The notes beneath the pieces were generated by a model, which saw nothing but the letters and a program-made list of their open reading frames with translations, was not told the DNA's origin and did no database searches. A stretch of DNA of 42,776 nt. Origin: Oligoflexus sp. Lineage in GTDB: Bacteria > Bdellovibrionota_B > Oligoflexia > Oligoflexales > Oligoflexaceae. Location: the NCBI RefSeq assembly GCF_035712445.1, contig NZ_DASTAT010000132.1, positions 1 to 42,776 on the forward strand, given 5' to 3'. This document shows positions 23,645 to 32,106 of this stretch, piece by piece (position 1 is the first letter of the stretch; every line of letters begins with the position of its first letter). The position numbers and the translations under genes were made by a program.

Positions 23645-25036
23645 TTATTCAGCAGGGAGTTCGGGAAGCTCTGGTTCGAAATCACCAGGTTGTACTTCCG
23701 AGAATTCGATGTCTGCTGGCTGTTCGCTTTTTGCATAACCCGTATCCGAGAAGCACTTCGACATGCCTGACATGCTGGCAGCAGCTTGATCCATCATGCC
23801 TTCATTACAGGCGTCATGCTTGGCGTTTGTTGCGCTATCGGTCGCGGGTTTGATAGTCTTGGACCAGTCGGCCGTTGCACAATCAAAGCCCGATGGAGCC
23901 GTTGGCGAGAAGGCCGCGGCCAATACACCTGGCACATCCGTGCTCTTCAGGTGCAGCGTGCCGCCTTCGGCAAATTTGGTTGCAGTACAGTCGGTCAGAT
24001 AGCTATTGGCATCGACGCAGGCCTGGGTGGCGAACTGCCGACCGTTGCCTTCGTAGTTATAGAGCACGTTGCCGTTGATGGCATCAAATACGCCGATACC
24101 CGCGTTTTTGAAGGAGAAGGGGTCGCCCACGCCGAAGTCCATCGTTCCGGATTCCGAGATCGAAACTTTGGAGAATCCAGAGTCGTTGGCACCGATTTCA
24201 AACTTCTGAGCAAAAGAGAAGCCGCTGAATCCAAACTTCACTTCGAGCTTCATCGCGCTCGCATCTGCTTCGGTATAGTTCGAGTCGAAACCGATGGCAC
24301 CTTTAAAGGTTCCCATGGTATCGTCACCCGAAGAGATATGAATCGTACCCTTGCTGACCTTCACCGATTTTCCATCTTTGGTGATGGTCTTCGAACCTGT
24401 GATTTTGAAGGCTTGAGACAGTTTCATGTCCGTTGTCGTTTCGCCTTCGCAGATATAGACAGCGATATTGTTGCCGTCTGAATCATCGGTGTAGATACCA
24501 ATTTTCGGAATGGTAAAGCTTGGTGGAGTGGTCGTATCACCAGTCTTATCACCAGTCGTGCTAGGATCTATTGTATTGGGATCGATCGTATTGGGATCGA
24601 CTGTATTGGGATCAAACGTATCACCGGGTCCTCCTTGCAGAGCCGGGCCGGCTGCCATGTCCCCGACATCGAGGATGACAGGAGTATTCCAGGGAATGTT
24701 TTTCCCTTCAGCTTCAATGTGGCAAAGTGTGCTGGAGATCATTTTGATCTGGGTAACCAGCTGCTTGGCGCTTTCGCGCATCAGGCATGCTTCCATTGAC
24801 TTCTTCTGGTCTTCGGCGAGGCGAAGGCTTGTGCCTTCTGACAGCGCGGGAGGGAGGTTGATGTTCAACGCTCCGGTCAGACCCAGTTCATCCACGCTGG
24901 CAGCCTGTACAGTACCAGAGGGCGTTCTGGTGGTGCCTGTGTTGTTGGCTGCAGCGTCCGACTTACTCGAAGACTTACCGCAAGCAACTAATCCGGCGAA
25001 AGTAAGAATTGCGGGGACCATCTTGTTTGCATTCAT
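23645..25036 (-). CDS. lipoprotein with DPNT(I/V) repeats
   Basis: A 463-residue lipoprotein with lipobox LVAC (Cys19). After a Ser/Asn/Thr-rich spacer there is a helical region containing two cysteines, then a Gly/Pro/Asp linker built of pentapeptide repeats (DPNTV, DPNTI), and a large beta-rich domain with repeated KFGFSG/SKVSISESG strands. The C-terminal part has Cys residues at CDATADW-like positions and ends in an acidic tail. No family was recognised. The start at 25036 (ATG) is chosen over a TTG at 25042 because AAGGA lies about 7 nt upstream. A promoter candidate sits about 70 nt upstream, so it is likely transcribed on its own. Confidence 0.75.
   Translation of the reverse strand: MNANKMVPAILTFAGLVACGKSSSKSDAAANNTGTTRTPSGTVQAASVDELGLTGALNINLPPALSEGTSLRLAEDQKKSMEACLMRESAKQLVTQIKMISSTLCHIEAEGKNIPWNTPVILDVGDMAAGPALQGGPGDTFDPNTVDPNTIDPNTIDPSTTGDKTGDTTTPPSFTIPKIGIYTDDSDGNNIAVYICEGETTTDMKLSQAFKITGSKTITKDGKSVKVSKGTIHISSGDDTMGTFKGAIGFDSNYTEADASAMKLEVKFGFSGFSFAQKFEIGANDSGFSKVSISESGTMDFGVGDPFSFKNAGIGVFDAINGNVLYNYEGNGRQFATQACVDANSYLTDCTATKFAEGGTLHLKSTDVPGVLAAAFSPTAPSGFDCATADWSKTIKPATDSATNAKHDACNEGMMDQAAASMSGMSKCFSDTGYAKSEQPADIEFSEVQPGDFEPELPELPAE
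24556..24615 (-). repeat. 15-nt tandem repeat, about 4 copies, coding
   Basis: Three near-identical 15-nt units (TTGTATTGGGATCGA-type on the plus strand, 24571-24615) and one degenerate unit before them encode the pentapeptide DPNT(I/V) in the lipoprotein linker. The in-frame unit can change in number without breaking the gene. Confidence 0.9.
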
Positions 25037-25105
25037 TGACAATTCCTTCGTTATTACGAATTACGCACATATCCTCGGTGCCCCGCAATTCCGCTTGAGC
25101 GTAAT

Positions 25106-25133
25106 CGTATAACTCACGAAGACTAGAAATCAA
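25106..25133 (-). promoter_or_regulatory. candidate promoter of the repeat lipoprotein
   Basis: On the minus strand TTGATT (plus 25128-25133) and TATACG (plus 25106-25111) are separated by 16 nt. This would place transcription start near 25099 and leave a leader of about 60 nt. It lies in the 112-nt gap after the carboxylase gene, where no terminator was seen. Pattern match only. Confidence 0.35.
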
Positions 25134-25148
25134 TTACTTCAGCATTGG

Positions 25149-28100
25149 CTATCCGGCCGGACGAGGGCCCACAGAACCCTCGTGCATTTGCGAACCCCTG
25201 AGCCCTGCCAGCCACCGATTCTTTTCCATGGTCATACCTGGTTCCAGCGCTGCAATGACTTCCGGGCGCAAACGCTCCGGGGCGATGATGCGATGCAGGG
25301 ATCCTACCTGCAGTGCCCGTTGTACGCTGTGCTCGTGGTCGAATTCCTCCGCTATCTGTCCGACCATCAGGGCGCGTACCTGTCCAAGCTTGACTTCAAG
25401 CTGCTTATAAAGGTCTTTCTTCAGGGTCGCATCCGCCTTTTTCAAAGCGTCCTGGAGCGCGACGATATCCGGATGCTGCTGGGCCCTGAGTTCCACTTCC
25501 CCGGCGAAGACCACACCCGCAGCCGGGGCTCCACCAATGACGGAGGCATAGGTGCCTTCCAGAGCCAGAATCTGGAGATTATCGTTCAGAGTCTTCGAGA
25601 AGACCACATAGGCGCCTCCGTGAAAGCGGGACACCACGCAGAAGACGATAGGTCCTGAAAAATTCACCACAGCGCGCCCGATCTCGGCTCCGAATTCGAG
25701 TTGGCAAAGGCGCATCGACTCCGGTGAACCGTCAAATCCCGAAAGGTTGGCGAGAACGACCAGAGGCCGGACGCCACTCGCGGCGTTGATGGCCCGCGCG
25801 ATTTTTTTCGAGGCGAGTGGGAACAGTGTTCCACCCGTCCACTGTTCAGGTCCATCCGCATGCACGGCTCCCTTTCGATGCATGGGTTTCGATTCAATGC
25901 CGAGCAGACAGACGGGATGGCCGCCGAGATGCGCATCCCATACCACCGCGTTTTCAGCGTCGAGCATATCCGCCCAGCGTTCCAGGGGAGCATGGTCCTG
26001 GTCGATGGTCGCCCGCATGATTTGCCTTATTTCAAAGGGTTTTTTGCGTCCCGGATTATCAAGGGGCGCGAACACCTGACCCACCACCGCAAACTCACCT
26101 CCATGCGGATAGGTGCAGACATCACGATCGATCGGATCATGAGTCACGGCGGGTCTTGGGAAGCGTTCACCCGGCGCCACGTAGCTGTGTTCATAATGCT
26201 GCAGAAGTATCGTGCAGGCTTCGGCCGCATCCTGCGCGAAATACTGGGCCTGGCCGTTGATGCCCATGATCCTTGAATACCCACCAATCCCAAGATCATC
26301 CTCGGCTGAGACACCGCCTGAATAATCCAGGGCCCTTTTCCCTGTCAGGACCATTGCGCTTTGAGGCAGCATGATCAGGACGCCCTTCGTATGCATCAGC
26401 ATGGTGGCTTCCGCGTTCCAGTAGGGCTGCGCTCCGACATTGATCCCCATGACGACGATGTTGATCTCGCCCCCGTGCTGGGTGAAGTCTATGATTTTTC
26501 GCAGCGCTGCAGCGATCCAGTCCATGTTTTCCGTGCCGCTGTCCATCGCGATCTTCGCCCCGGACGAGATGGCGAACCATTCCACAGGAGCGTTCCGCGC
26601 TTGCGCAAGATCAAGGGCTGCGATGATGCGCCGACATTCGGGTTCGGAAAGATTGCCCAGCCCGCGCGAGGGATCACCGAGCAGAATCACCCGCTGCATG
26701 CCTTCAGGATAGCGTTCTGTATCATGCCGGATGGTCCCAACGACGATATTGCTGCGATTCTCTCCCCAGGGTCGATTCACCGGCTGGAGCATTCCATCCA
26801 CAAGATCATATTCCTGAAAACAACCCCTGGGAAAATTCGATTGCGCGTCTTCTTCACGGCAGTACATGCGGATCAATTCATAGGGATAGATCAAGGATCG
26901 TTGTCGCAGCTTTATCACCTTTTGCTGGTATTCGGTCAGAGCCTCGACCGTTTGCTCACTGGGAGCGAGGTCGTGTATCGTCAAATCCATGCCGCTGGGT
27001 TTTTTGAATTCCAGCAGTCGATCGTGAACCCGGCCGGTTGCTGGATCTTTGACAGGTCCTCGCCACAGCAGCTTTTCCAGACCCAGATGTTCCGAGCCGC
27101 GCGCCAGGGATCGGGCGATCTGATAAAGCTCCTGACGGCCCAGATCCAGGACGGGCCAGACACGCAGCTCAATCACATTCCAGTGGAGTCGGTTGCGTGG
27201 TCTTTGCATCTGCACGGAACGAATGCTGGCAAAGCAATCGCTCACAAGGTGTTCAAGATGGGGCAGGCTCATGACGCGGCCATCGGCATCACGGATGGCG
27301 TGAAGCTCCCGCACCTCGGCCATGGCCACCAAACGTTCGTCCTTGGGATTCTGCCGGGCCACCGCGCGGAAGAGGAAGATCGAAGGGGCGGACGGCAGGC
27401 GTTCGAGATTGAAATTGCGCCAGCGTTCCAGCTGCAGGCGATCGGCAAAACTGGGATGAAAATTTTGAAAGAAGGTGGACTCATGCAATCGTCCCTCATC
27501 ATCCCGCTGCAGGGTAAGGAAGCTGCAGGTTTCCGCAGCAGGGCCCCGACCATGAAGAGTCACGCGCCGCAGATTGTCTGGCCAGATCGTATCCTGCAGG
27601 TCGGCCTGGATATCGGCAACGCTCACGCCGTCACCCAGGAAGAGTTCAATCGTGTGCATGCTTCCATGCGCGTTGCGTTCCAAAAGCAGCAAAAGATTAT
27701 CCTTCAGTCCTTGCCTGCCCCGAGGTTCGATATAAAAGGCTGTCAATAGCCCAGGTTTATGATCGATTTGCAGCTGGCATGACAGAGACGGAGGGACCGT
27801 TGATGCTCCTTCATGCCAGGCTTCGGTTTGATGCTGACAGTAGTAGCGGCTCAATAAGAGTCCCAGCAGCTGGACTTTTTGCGCCGCAGTCCCTTGGCAG
27901 AGACGCTGCATCAGCATCGGACCCAGAGGATAGGGGACATCAATCAATGCCTGCCAGATATCGCGGCGATGAGGCTCTCGTTCCAATTGGGTCAAAAGCT
28001 GCTCGGCCTGGGCCAGGCTACGGGTTTTCGTTCGTTCAAAGAGCGCTTTTTCAAAGCGGGCATATTTCAAATGAAGACAAAGTTCGTAAAGATCCTGAAA

Positions 28101-29333
28101 ACGATTCTGAGCGATAGACTGCAGATCCTGGAGGCACTTGAGTTCACGAGTGGCGGCCGGGCCCGTCGGCACGGGAAGGTTTCGTAGGAATTCCAGCAGA
28201 GCGTTGACTATCTGAAGCTGGGCGGGCTCAGCACACTTGCTTTGATAGAGCCAGTACAAGGCATCGCGCTGCGCGCCGTCTTTTGTTCCGTCTTCACGGT
28301 AAAGCCGCAGCGCCCGCTCCAAATCCACCAGGAATGCGGCGGGCAGAGCCACGGTTTTTTCCGGCGTGCGGAGGTAGGTGATCAGGTGGTCTTCGCTTGC
28401 AAAATGATCCAGTTCATCATCGGGCAAAGGATGAGGATGTTTGCGGAAGAGGCGTTTAATCGCGATGAAGCTAGTCAAAAGCTCATGGATCTCCGCCTGT
28501 GCCTCGGCAATATCGAGAGTCGCGAGATACTGCTGATAGCTCCGCAATTCCAAGGGGAGGGCATCAGGATCAACATCATAACCGAGCAGCACAGCTTTCA
28601 GATAAAAACCGTGGAGGCCATGCATCGACTCACTCGCATGCTGCAGCCAAGGCTGGAATGCGGCATCGGCTTCGCCCTGCGCGAGGGGCAGAGGCGATGG
28701 CGTCGTCTGCAATTGAAGCAGGGAACTGCCGCGCAGAGCGGGGGTGTTGGTCACCACAAAGACCTGCTGCACGCGCCCATCGCAAGGTGCAGTCACAGCG
28801 AGTTCCATTTTCATGGCTTCCAGAGTCAAAAGGCTGTCGCCCTTTTTCACCTGATCGCCGACCTTCACGTGAATGCTTTGTATCACGCCGGGACCGGGTG
28901 CACGCACAGTTTCGATATGCGGACGCCTGACGGTTTCATGCACACCTTCGATTTCGATTCCGAAACTTTCGCCGTCCGCATGCACGAGTATGGGAAGCAA
29001 GGGCCCGTTCACAAACTGCAGGCTGCGTTCCCACGGACTGTCCATATGGTAACGCAGCATCAGCGCGTAGCCTTGCAGTCGAAGCTGATAAAGATCCGGG
29101 CCGAGCCTCGCTATTTTGAGCGGCACAGTTTGCTGACCTATGCTCAGATGCAAGAACGGGGCGGATTCGGTACGCAGGGATGGGCGACCGCGGGCTGCGT
29201 TTTTATGGAAGCTGGACTGTTCCGCCTCGATGTGCTCGCGATAGAGCTCAAGCCCCGCCACCACATAAAATAGTTCCTGCGGGGGATCGCGCAGCCCACG
29301 AGCCTGACCATGGGCGAGCCTGACCCGTTTCAA
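25149..29333 (-). CDS. eukaryote-type acetyl-CoA carboxylase, BCCP-central-carboxyltransferase
   Basis: A 1394-residue protein matching the part of eukaryotic-type multidomain acetyl-CoA carboxylase that follows the biotin carboxylase. Residues about 140-210 are the biotin carrier domain with EAMKM (biotinylated Lys175). About 215-700 form a reduced central domain. About 700-1394 form the carboxyltransferase halves, seen in LGDPSRGLGNLSEPE, ISSGAKIAMDSG, LTGKRALDYSGG and LSGFDGSPESM. The reaction is transfer of carboxybiotin CO2 to acetyl-CoA (or a longer acyl-CoA), giving malonyl-CoA in the cytoplasm. The start is a TTG with AAGGA 7 nt upstream, 24 nt after the stop of the biotin carboxylase-like gene, so the two are one operon. 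What is normally a single chain is split here in two. Acyl-CoA preference cannot be told by eye. Confidence 0.87.
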   Translation of the reverse strand: MKRVRLAHGQARGLRDPPQELFYVVAGLELYREHIEAEQSSFHKNAARGRPSLRTESAPFLHLSIGQQTVPLKIARLGPDLYQLRLQGYALMLRYHMDSPWERSLQFVNGPLLPILVHADGESFGIEIEGVHETVRRPHIETVRAPGPGVIQSIHVKVGDQVKKGDSLLTLEAMKMELAVTAPCDGRVQQVFVVTNTPALRGSSLLQLQTTPSPLPLAQGEADAAFQPWLQHASESMHGLHGFYLKAVLLGYDVDPDALPLELRSYQQYLATLDIAEAQAEIHELLTSFIAIKRLFRKHPHPLPDDELDHFASEDHLITYLRTPEKTVALPAAFLVDLERALRLYREDGTKDGAQRDALYWLYQSKCAEPAQLQIVNALLEFLRNLPVPTGPAATRELKCLQDLQSIAQNRFQDLYELCLHLKYARFEKALFERTKTRSLAQAEQLLTQLEREPHRRDIWQALIDVPYPLGPMLMQRLCQGTAAQKVQLLGLLLSRYYCQHQTEAWHEGASTVPPSLSCQLQIDHKPGLLTAFYIEPRGRQGLKDNLLLLLERNAHGSMHTIELFLGDGVSVADIQADLQDTIWPDNLRRVTLHGRGPAAETCSFLTLQRDDEGRLHESTFFQNFHPSFADRLQLERWRNFNLERLPSAPSIFLFRAVARQNPKDERLVAMAEVRELHAIRDADGRVMSLPHLEHLVSDCFASIRSVQMQRPRNRLHWNVIELRVWPVLDLGRQELYQIARSLARGSEHLGLEKLLWRGPVKDPATGRVHDRLLEFKKPSGMDLTIHDLAPSEQTVEALTEYQQKVIKLRQRSLIYPYELIRMYCREEDAQSNFPRGCFQEYDLVDGMLQPVNRPWGENRSNIVVGTIRHDTERYPEGMQRVILLGDPSRGLGNLSEPECRRIIAALDLAQARNAPVEWFAISSGAKIAMDSGTENMDWIAAALRKIIDFTQHGGEINIVVMGINVGAQPYWNAEATMLMHTKGVLIMLPQSAMVLTGKRALDYSGGVSAEDDLGIGGYSRIMGINGQAQYFAQDAAEACTILLQHYEHSYVAPGERFPRPAVTHDPIDRDVCTYPHGGEFAVVGQVFAPLDNPGRKKPFEIRQIMRATIDQDHAPLERWADMLDAENAVVWDAHLGGHPVCLLGIESKPMHRKGAVHADGPEQWTGGTLFPLASKKIARAINAASGVRPLVVLANLSGFDGSPESMRLCQLEFGAEIGRAVVNFSGPIVFCVVSRFHGGAYVVFSKTLNDNLQILALEGTYASVIGGAPAAGVVFAGEVELRAQQHPDIVALQDALKKADATLKKDLYKQLEVKLGQVRALMVGQIAEEFDHEHSVQRALQVGSLHRIIAPERLRPEVIAALEPGMTMEKNRWLAGLRGSQMHEGSVGPRPAG

Positions 29334-29347
29334 AGAATGTTCCTTGA
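29334..29347 (-). promoter_or_regulatory. ribosome binding site deciding a TTG start
   Basis: On the minus strand AAGGA is followed by a 7-nt spacer and TTG (29331-29333). There is no ATG or GTG in frame near this point: the next GTG codons lie about 24 residues inside. This supports the TTG start of the carboxylase gene and tight coupling to the preceding gene. Confidence 0.55.
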
Positions 29348-29357
29348 TCAGGGCTCC

Positions 29358-30614
29358 TCATTCCAAAAGGATTTTGCTTTCCTTAAGGGCCTCGGTGACC
29401 CGCTCCAGAGTGTCCGTGCGATGAGAACCGCGGCAGAGCATGGTGCCGAGGGAGGCGCCCGCGGCGACGTCATCACCTTCGCGCACCCAGGATTCGACTT
29501 GCACGCCAGCGGCGAGCATAGGACGAAATACGTTTAAACGTAGAGTTTTCCGGCCCGGATCACGAGCTGCGACAGGCAGCGAGAGGGCCATGAAATGACT
29601 TCGCGTTTGATCCCAGTCGTGATCCAGCGTGCCACCAGCGGCAAGGTAGAGTCGGGTTTTACCGATATCCATGCCCAGGGCCTCTTCCAGAAGGAGCTCA
29701 TGCTCGGCAAGGCAGGACTGCCTATCGTAAAGCCAGGCCTTGTCTGTCTCCGGTTCATAAAGAAAACGAACCGAGCTGCAGAGGGCAGGGCCCTCGGCGT
29801 TTAGCAACTGGCGGCTCCAGCTTTGCAGCTGTTCCCTAAGTCCAGTGGAAAGATCCGGAGGAGGCATCTCTTCCCAAAGCGTCTGCCCGGCTTCTTCCAC
29901 GAGTTCCAGTATATTCAAAGCCTGCACATGACCCTCGGCATCGCGCAGGACAGGAACAGTCAGAATTCGTGCATCGCTTGTGAGAGCCTCAATATAAAAA
30001 TCGCTGCGCAAGGATTCGCGAGCTGCGATACGGCCTACCATTTCCCAGGCCGCGGGCCAATCCTGGGCCTCGGCGACAGTCCAGGTTTCCGCGGCTGCAT
30101 GCGCATGAGCCGCTACGATTTTCAGCGGGAATCCCAGGCTTTCGGCCTGAAGGGCCGCCCGCGCGCGATCGTGTATCGACAATTCCTGCCAGGGCAGCAG
30201 GGGAATATCCAGTTGAGCGGCCCTATGTTTCAGAGCCAGGGCGTTGTCATCAAGCGGCTGACACCCGAGCATCGTGATTCGCAAAGACGCACAGATTTCA
30301 CTGAAAGGACCTCGCTGCGCGGCATAGGAGGCATCGAGCCACAGCATGTCGACCTGATGAAGCTCCAGCTGCTCATAGAGAAAATTCCAGGATGCGGGCA
30401 CCGCTGTCGAATCCCAGGGGATAAGCACATCCGCGTTACGAGCGAAGCGCTGGGCATCAAGCTCCCTATCGTAAAATGCGAGACTTCGCACCTGACATTG
30501 ATAATCACGATTGAAGGCGCGGAGGCTTTGCAGACAGCGCCAGAGCTGAGCACCCTCGGCGAGTATTGCAAGATTGCGTGGGCACTTCTGTGGATCGAGA
30601 CCCTTCCGCTTCAT
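29358..30614 (-). CDS. degenerate biotin carboxylase-like protein
   Basis: A 418-residue protein that aligns by eye with the biotin carboxylase part of eukaryotic-type acetyl-CoA carboxylase. Matching pieces are RNLAILAEGAQLWRCLQSLR (N-terminal Rossmann part), a middle ATP-grasp region, VLRDAEGHVQALNILE, LLEEALGMDI and a BC_C-like end (about 325-415). Key catalytic motifs are gone. The Gly-rich ATP loop reads KIVAAHAHAAAETW, RDCS.QRRHQK is replaced by ILELVEEAGQT, and the MN.R.QVEH motif by YDRQSCLAEH. It therefore probably does not carboxylate biotin and may be a structural subunit that docks the BCCP-carboxyltransferase protein. GGGAG precedes the ATG. It is the first gene of the operon. 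A real biotin carboxylase would have to come from elsewhere. Confidence 0.75.
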   Translation of the reverse strand: MKRKGLDPQKCPRNLAILAEGAQLWRCLQSLRAFNRDYQCQVRSLAFYDRELDAQRFARNADVLIPWDSTAVPASWNFLYEQLELHQVDMLWLDASYAAQRGPFSEICASLRITMLGCQPLDDNALALKHRAAQLDIPLLPWQELSIHDRARAALQAESLGFPLKIVAAHAHAAAETWTVAEAQDWPAAWEMVGRIAARESLRSDFYIEALTSDARILTVPVLRDAEGHVQALNILELVEEAGQTLWEEMPPPDLSTGLREQLQSWSRQLLNAEGPALCSSVRFLYEPETDKAWLYDRQSCLAEHELLLEEALGMDIGKTRLYLAAGGTLDHDWDQTRSHFMALSLPVAARDPGRKTLRLNVFRPMLAAGVQVESWVREGDDVAAGASLGTMLCRGSHRTDTLERVTEALKESKILLE

Positions 30615-30863
30615 GTTTGCTCTCCCTCATGCCTATTTCTACGAAACGAAAGCTTGCAGAATGTGTTCCAGTTTCTGGAAGGCTTGGTTCTGCTGCTTTC
30701 AAGCTTCTCCCTCAGGTCGCGCTTGCTTATATGCCGCTCAACGCTCGAAATAGAGCAGCTGGGAAATTTTATGAGGGGGTTCCCCGAGGTTTCCGGTATC
30801 AAGGTTGGTGCGTTCAAAAATAGCAGAAGTCTGAATGGGCCCTGGCATCGAAGGAGAGTGTGG

Positions 30864-30896
30864 ACCCGGTTCGCAGCCATAAGGATCAAACCGGGT
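30864..30896 (-). terminator. hairpin after the Asp/Arg-rich protein gene
   Basis: ACCCGGTT (30864-30871) and AACCGGGT (30889-30896) form a perfect 8-bp stem with a 17-nt loop. It lies 12 nt after the stop at 30909. No T-run follows, so it may be a weak terminator or an mRNA-end structure. Confidence 0.4.
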
Positions 30897-30908
30897 AACT
30901 GAACGCGA

Positions 30909-31715
30909 TCAGGGCAGCGTCATCTGCCAGCCCATCGCAACGTCATAGGACTTATCTGAAGGCACAATCATAAAACCAAAGCGTGAACGATTGCGGCGAT
31001 TGTTCAGAGCTTCATCGTCGTCATCGTCATCGCGGTCACGATCCCGATCGCGATCGCGGGCTTCGTCATCATCCCGGTCCCTATCCTTGTCCCGCTTCTT
31101 TTTACGCAGAGCATCCAGCTTCCGCATATCCAAAGGATCATAGAGAGCTTCATAGACGCTCAGACCATAAAGCCCCACGAAGGCGAAGAGGAAATACTTC
31201 TGTTCCTTCTGCGCATCCTTCACTGATTTTTCATTGGCGTTCAAAAAATTCACCACGAAAGGATTCTGAGCGGCCTGGGCGGGCGTCAGGTTCCGGGTGG
31301 CGTCGGTAGCGGCGGCGTTGCCGGCATCCACTTTTTTCATGCGATCATAGTATAAAGCCAAAGAGCCGACCTGTCCGACGGCGAAGGCTGAGCCGATTCC
31401 GCGGTAACCTTCGGTAAACTGGGGAATGCCCAGGGGAAGGAGGTACCAGTACTTATAACGCTGGCCCTTGGCGCGGCGCTTGTCCATCTTGCCAAAGGCG
31501 CGGTCAACCGCGTTATTATCCGAATCCCGGGACGCCACGAGGTGACCGTCCTGAAGGATATTGTCACTGGTCAGGTCGGAAGCATCGACTGCATTCAGGT
31601 CAAACTGAGGGCGGATCTTTTCCTCCAGGGTACCCGCCTCGGCCATCGCTTTTGCAGAAAAAAGCAGCGTTGTGCTGAAAAATAGTCCTGTGATCTTTAG
31701 GAAATTCCGTCGCAT
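30909..31715 (-). CDS. exported membrane-associated protein with Asp/Arg-rich segment
   Basis: A 268-residue protein. The signal peptide is MRRNFLKITGLFFSTTLLFSAKAMA (about 1-25). The middle has two or three hydrophobic segments (LPLGIPQF...GIGSAFAVGQVGSLALYY and FLFAFVGLYGLSVYEALYD), so it is likely an inner-membrane protein. From about residue 200 comes a low-complexity run of alternating Arg/Lys and Asp (RDRDRDRD-type, then several Asp in a row) before a short beta tail (FGFMIVPSDKSYDVAMGW). No enzymatic motif is seen. The ATG at 31715 is chosen over an upstream TTG (frame opening at 31820) because GGGGGGA lies 6 nt before it and a signal peptide follows. Function unknown. Confidence 0.72.
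   Translation of the reverse strand: MRRNFLKITGLFFSTTLLFSAKAMAEAGTLEEKIRPQFDLNAVDASDLTSDNILQDGHLVASRDSDNNAVDRAFGKMDKRRAKGQRYKYWYLLPLGIPQFTEGYRGIGSAFAVGQVGSLALYYDRMKKVDAGNAAATDATRNLTPAQAAQNPFVVNFLNANEKSVKDAQKEQKYFLFAFVGLYGLSVYEALYDPLDMRKLDALRKKKRDKDRDRDDDEARDRDRDRDRDDDDDDEALNNRRNRSRFGFMIVPSDKSYDVAMGWQMTLP
31011..31110 (-). repeat. low-complexity Asp/Arg coding repeat
   Basis: The DNA consists of repeated GATCCCGATCGCGATCG-like and CATCGTCGT-like steps, which encode alternating Arg/Asp and then poly-Asp in the preceding gene. This is a slippage-prone tract inside a coding region. Confidence 0.85.
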
Positions 31716-32106
31716 ATCTGTCCCCCCAAGAAAGGCGAATCGAAGCACTATCGGCATTCCGCCCTGAAATCTTGAATGGAAAATAATCTTACTCGGGCGT
31801 AACGAATGGAGAATTTGCAAAGGCGAAGTTCGATTCTGATCCGGCGTAAGAATCGAGGGGGGCCGGAACGAGGCTTTGGAATCTTACATGGAAAAACGTT
31901 CCAAAATCACGGCGCTCAGTGCCGGGTATGACAGAGGTTTTTTCGTTAAAAGAGCTTATCTCAAGCGCCTCATGCGATTGAGCGATAAGATCCGTAGCAA
32001 TAGAGTTCCCCTGTAGCATCGGTCCATTCCTCCATCAGCCCTGGTTCAGAGCTTTGGCAGAGACGTACTTAGCGGCAGTCTCTTATTTAAGGTAAGGAGT
32101 CCGGGC
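31716..32106. other. 391-nt divergent intergenic region
   Basis: No gene was recognised here between the Asp/Arg-rich protein and the receiver-TPR protein, which are transcribed apart. It contains an imperfect inverted repeat at 31955-31989 (CTTATC+TCAA paired with TTGA+GATAAG, with GC bulged) that could be an operator. No clear sigma-70 promoter could be chosen. Confidence 0.5.

Noticed and set aside
26361..27749. Plus-strand frame of 462 codons opposite the carboxyltransferase
   Set aside because: It overlaps a strongly recognised domain, has no start signal, and its residues are unlike any known fold by eye.
31789..32019. Minus-strand frame of 76 codons in the divergent intergenic region
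   Set aside because: No ribosome binding site, no family match and it overlaps the likely regulatory region of both neighbours.
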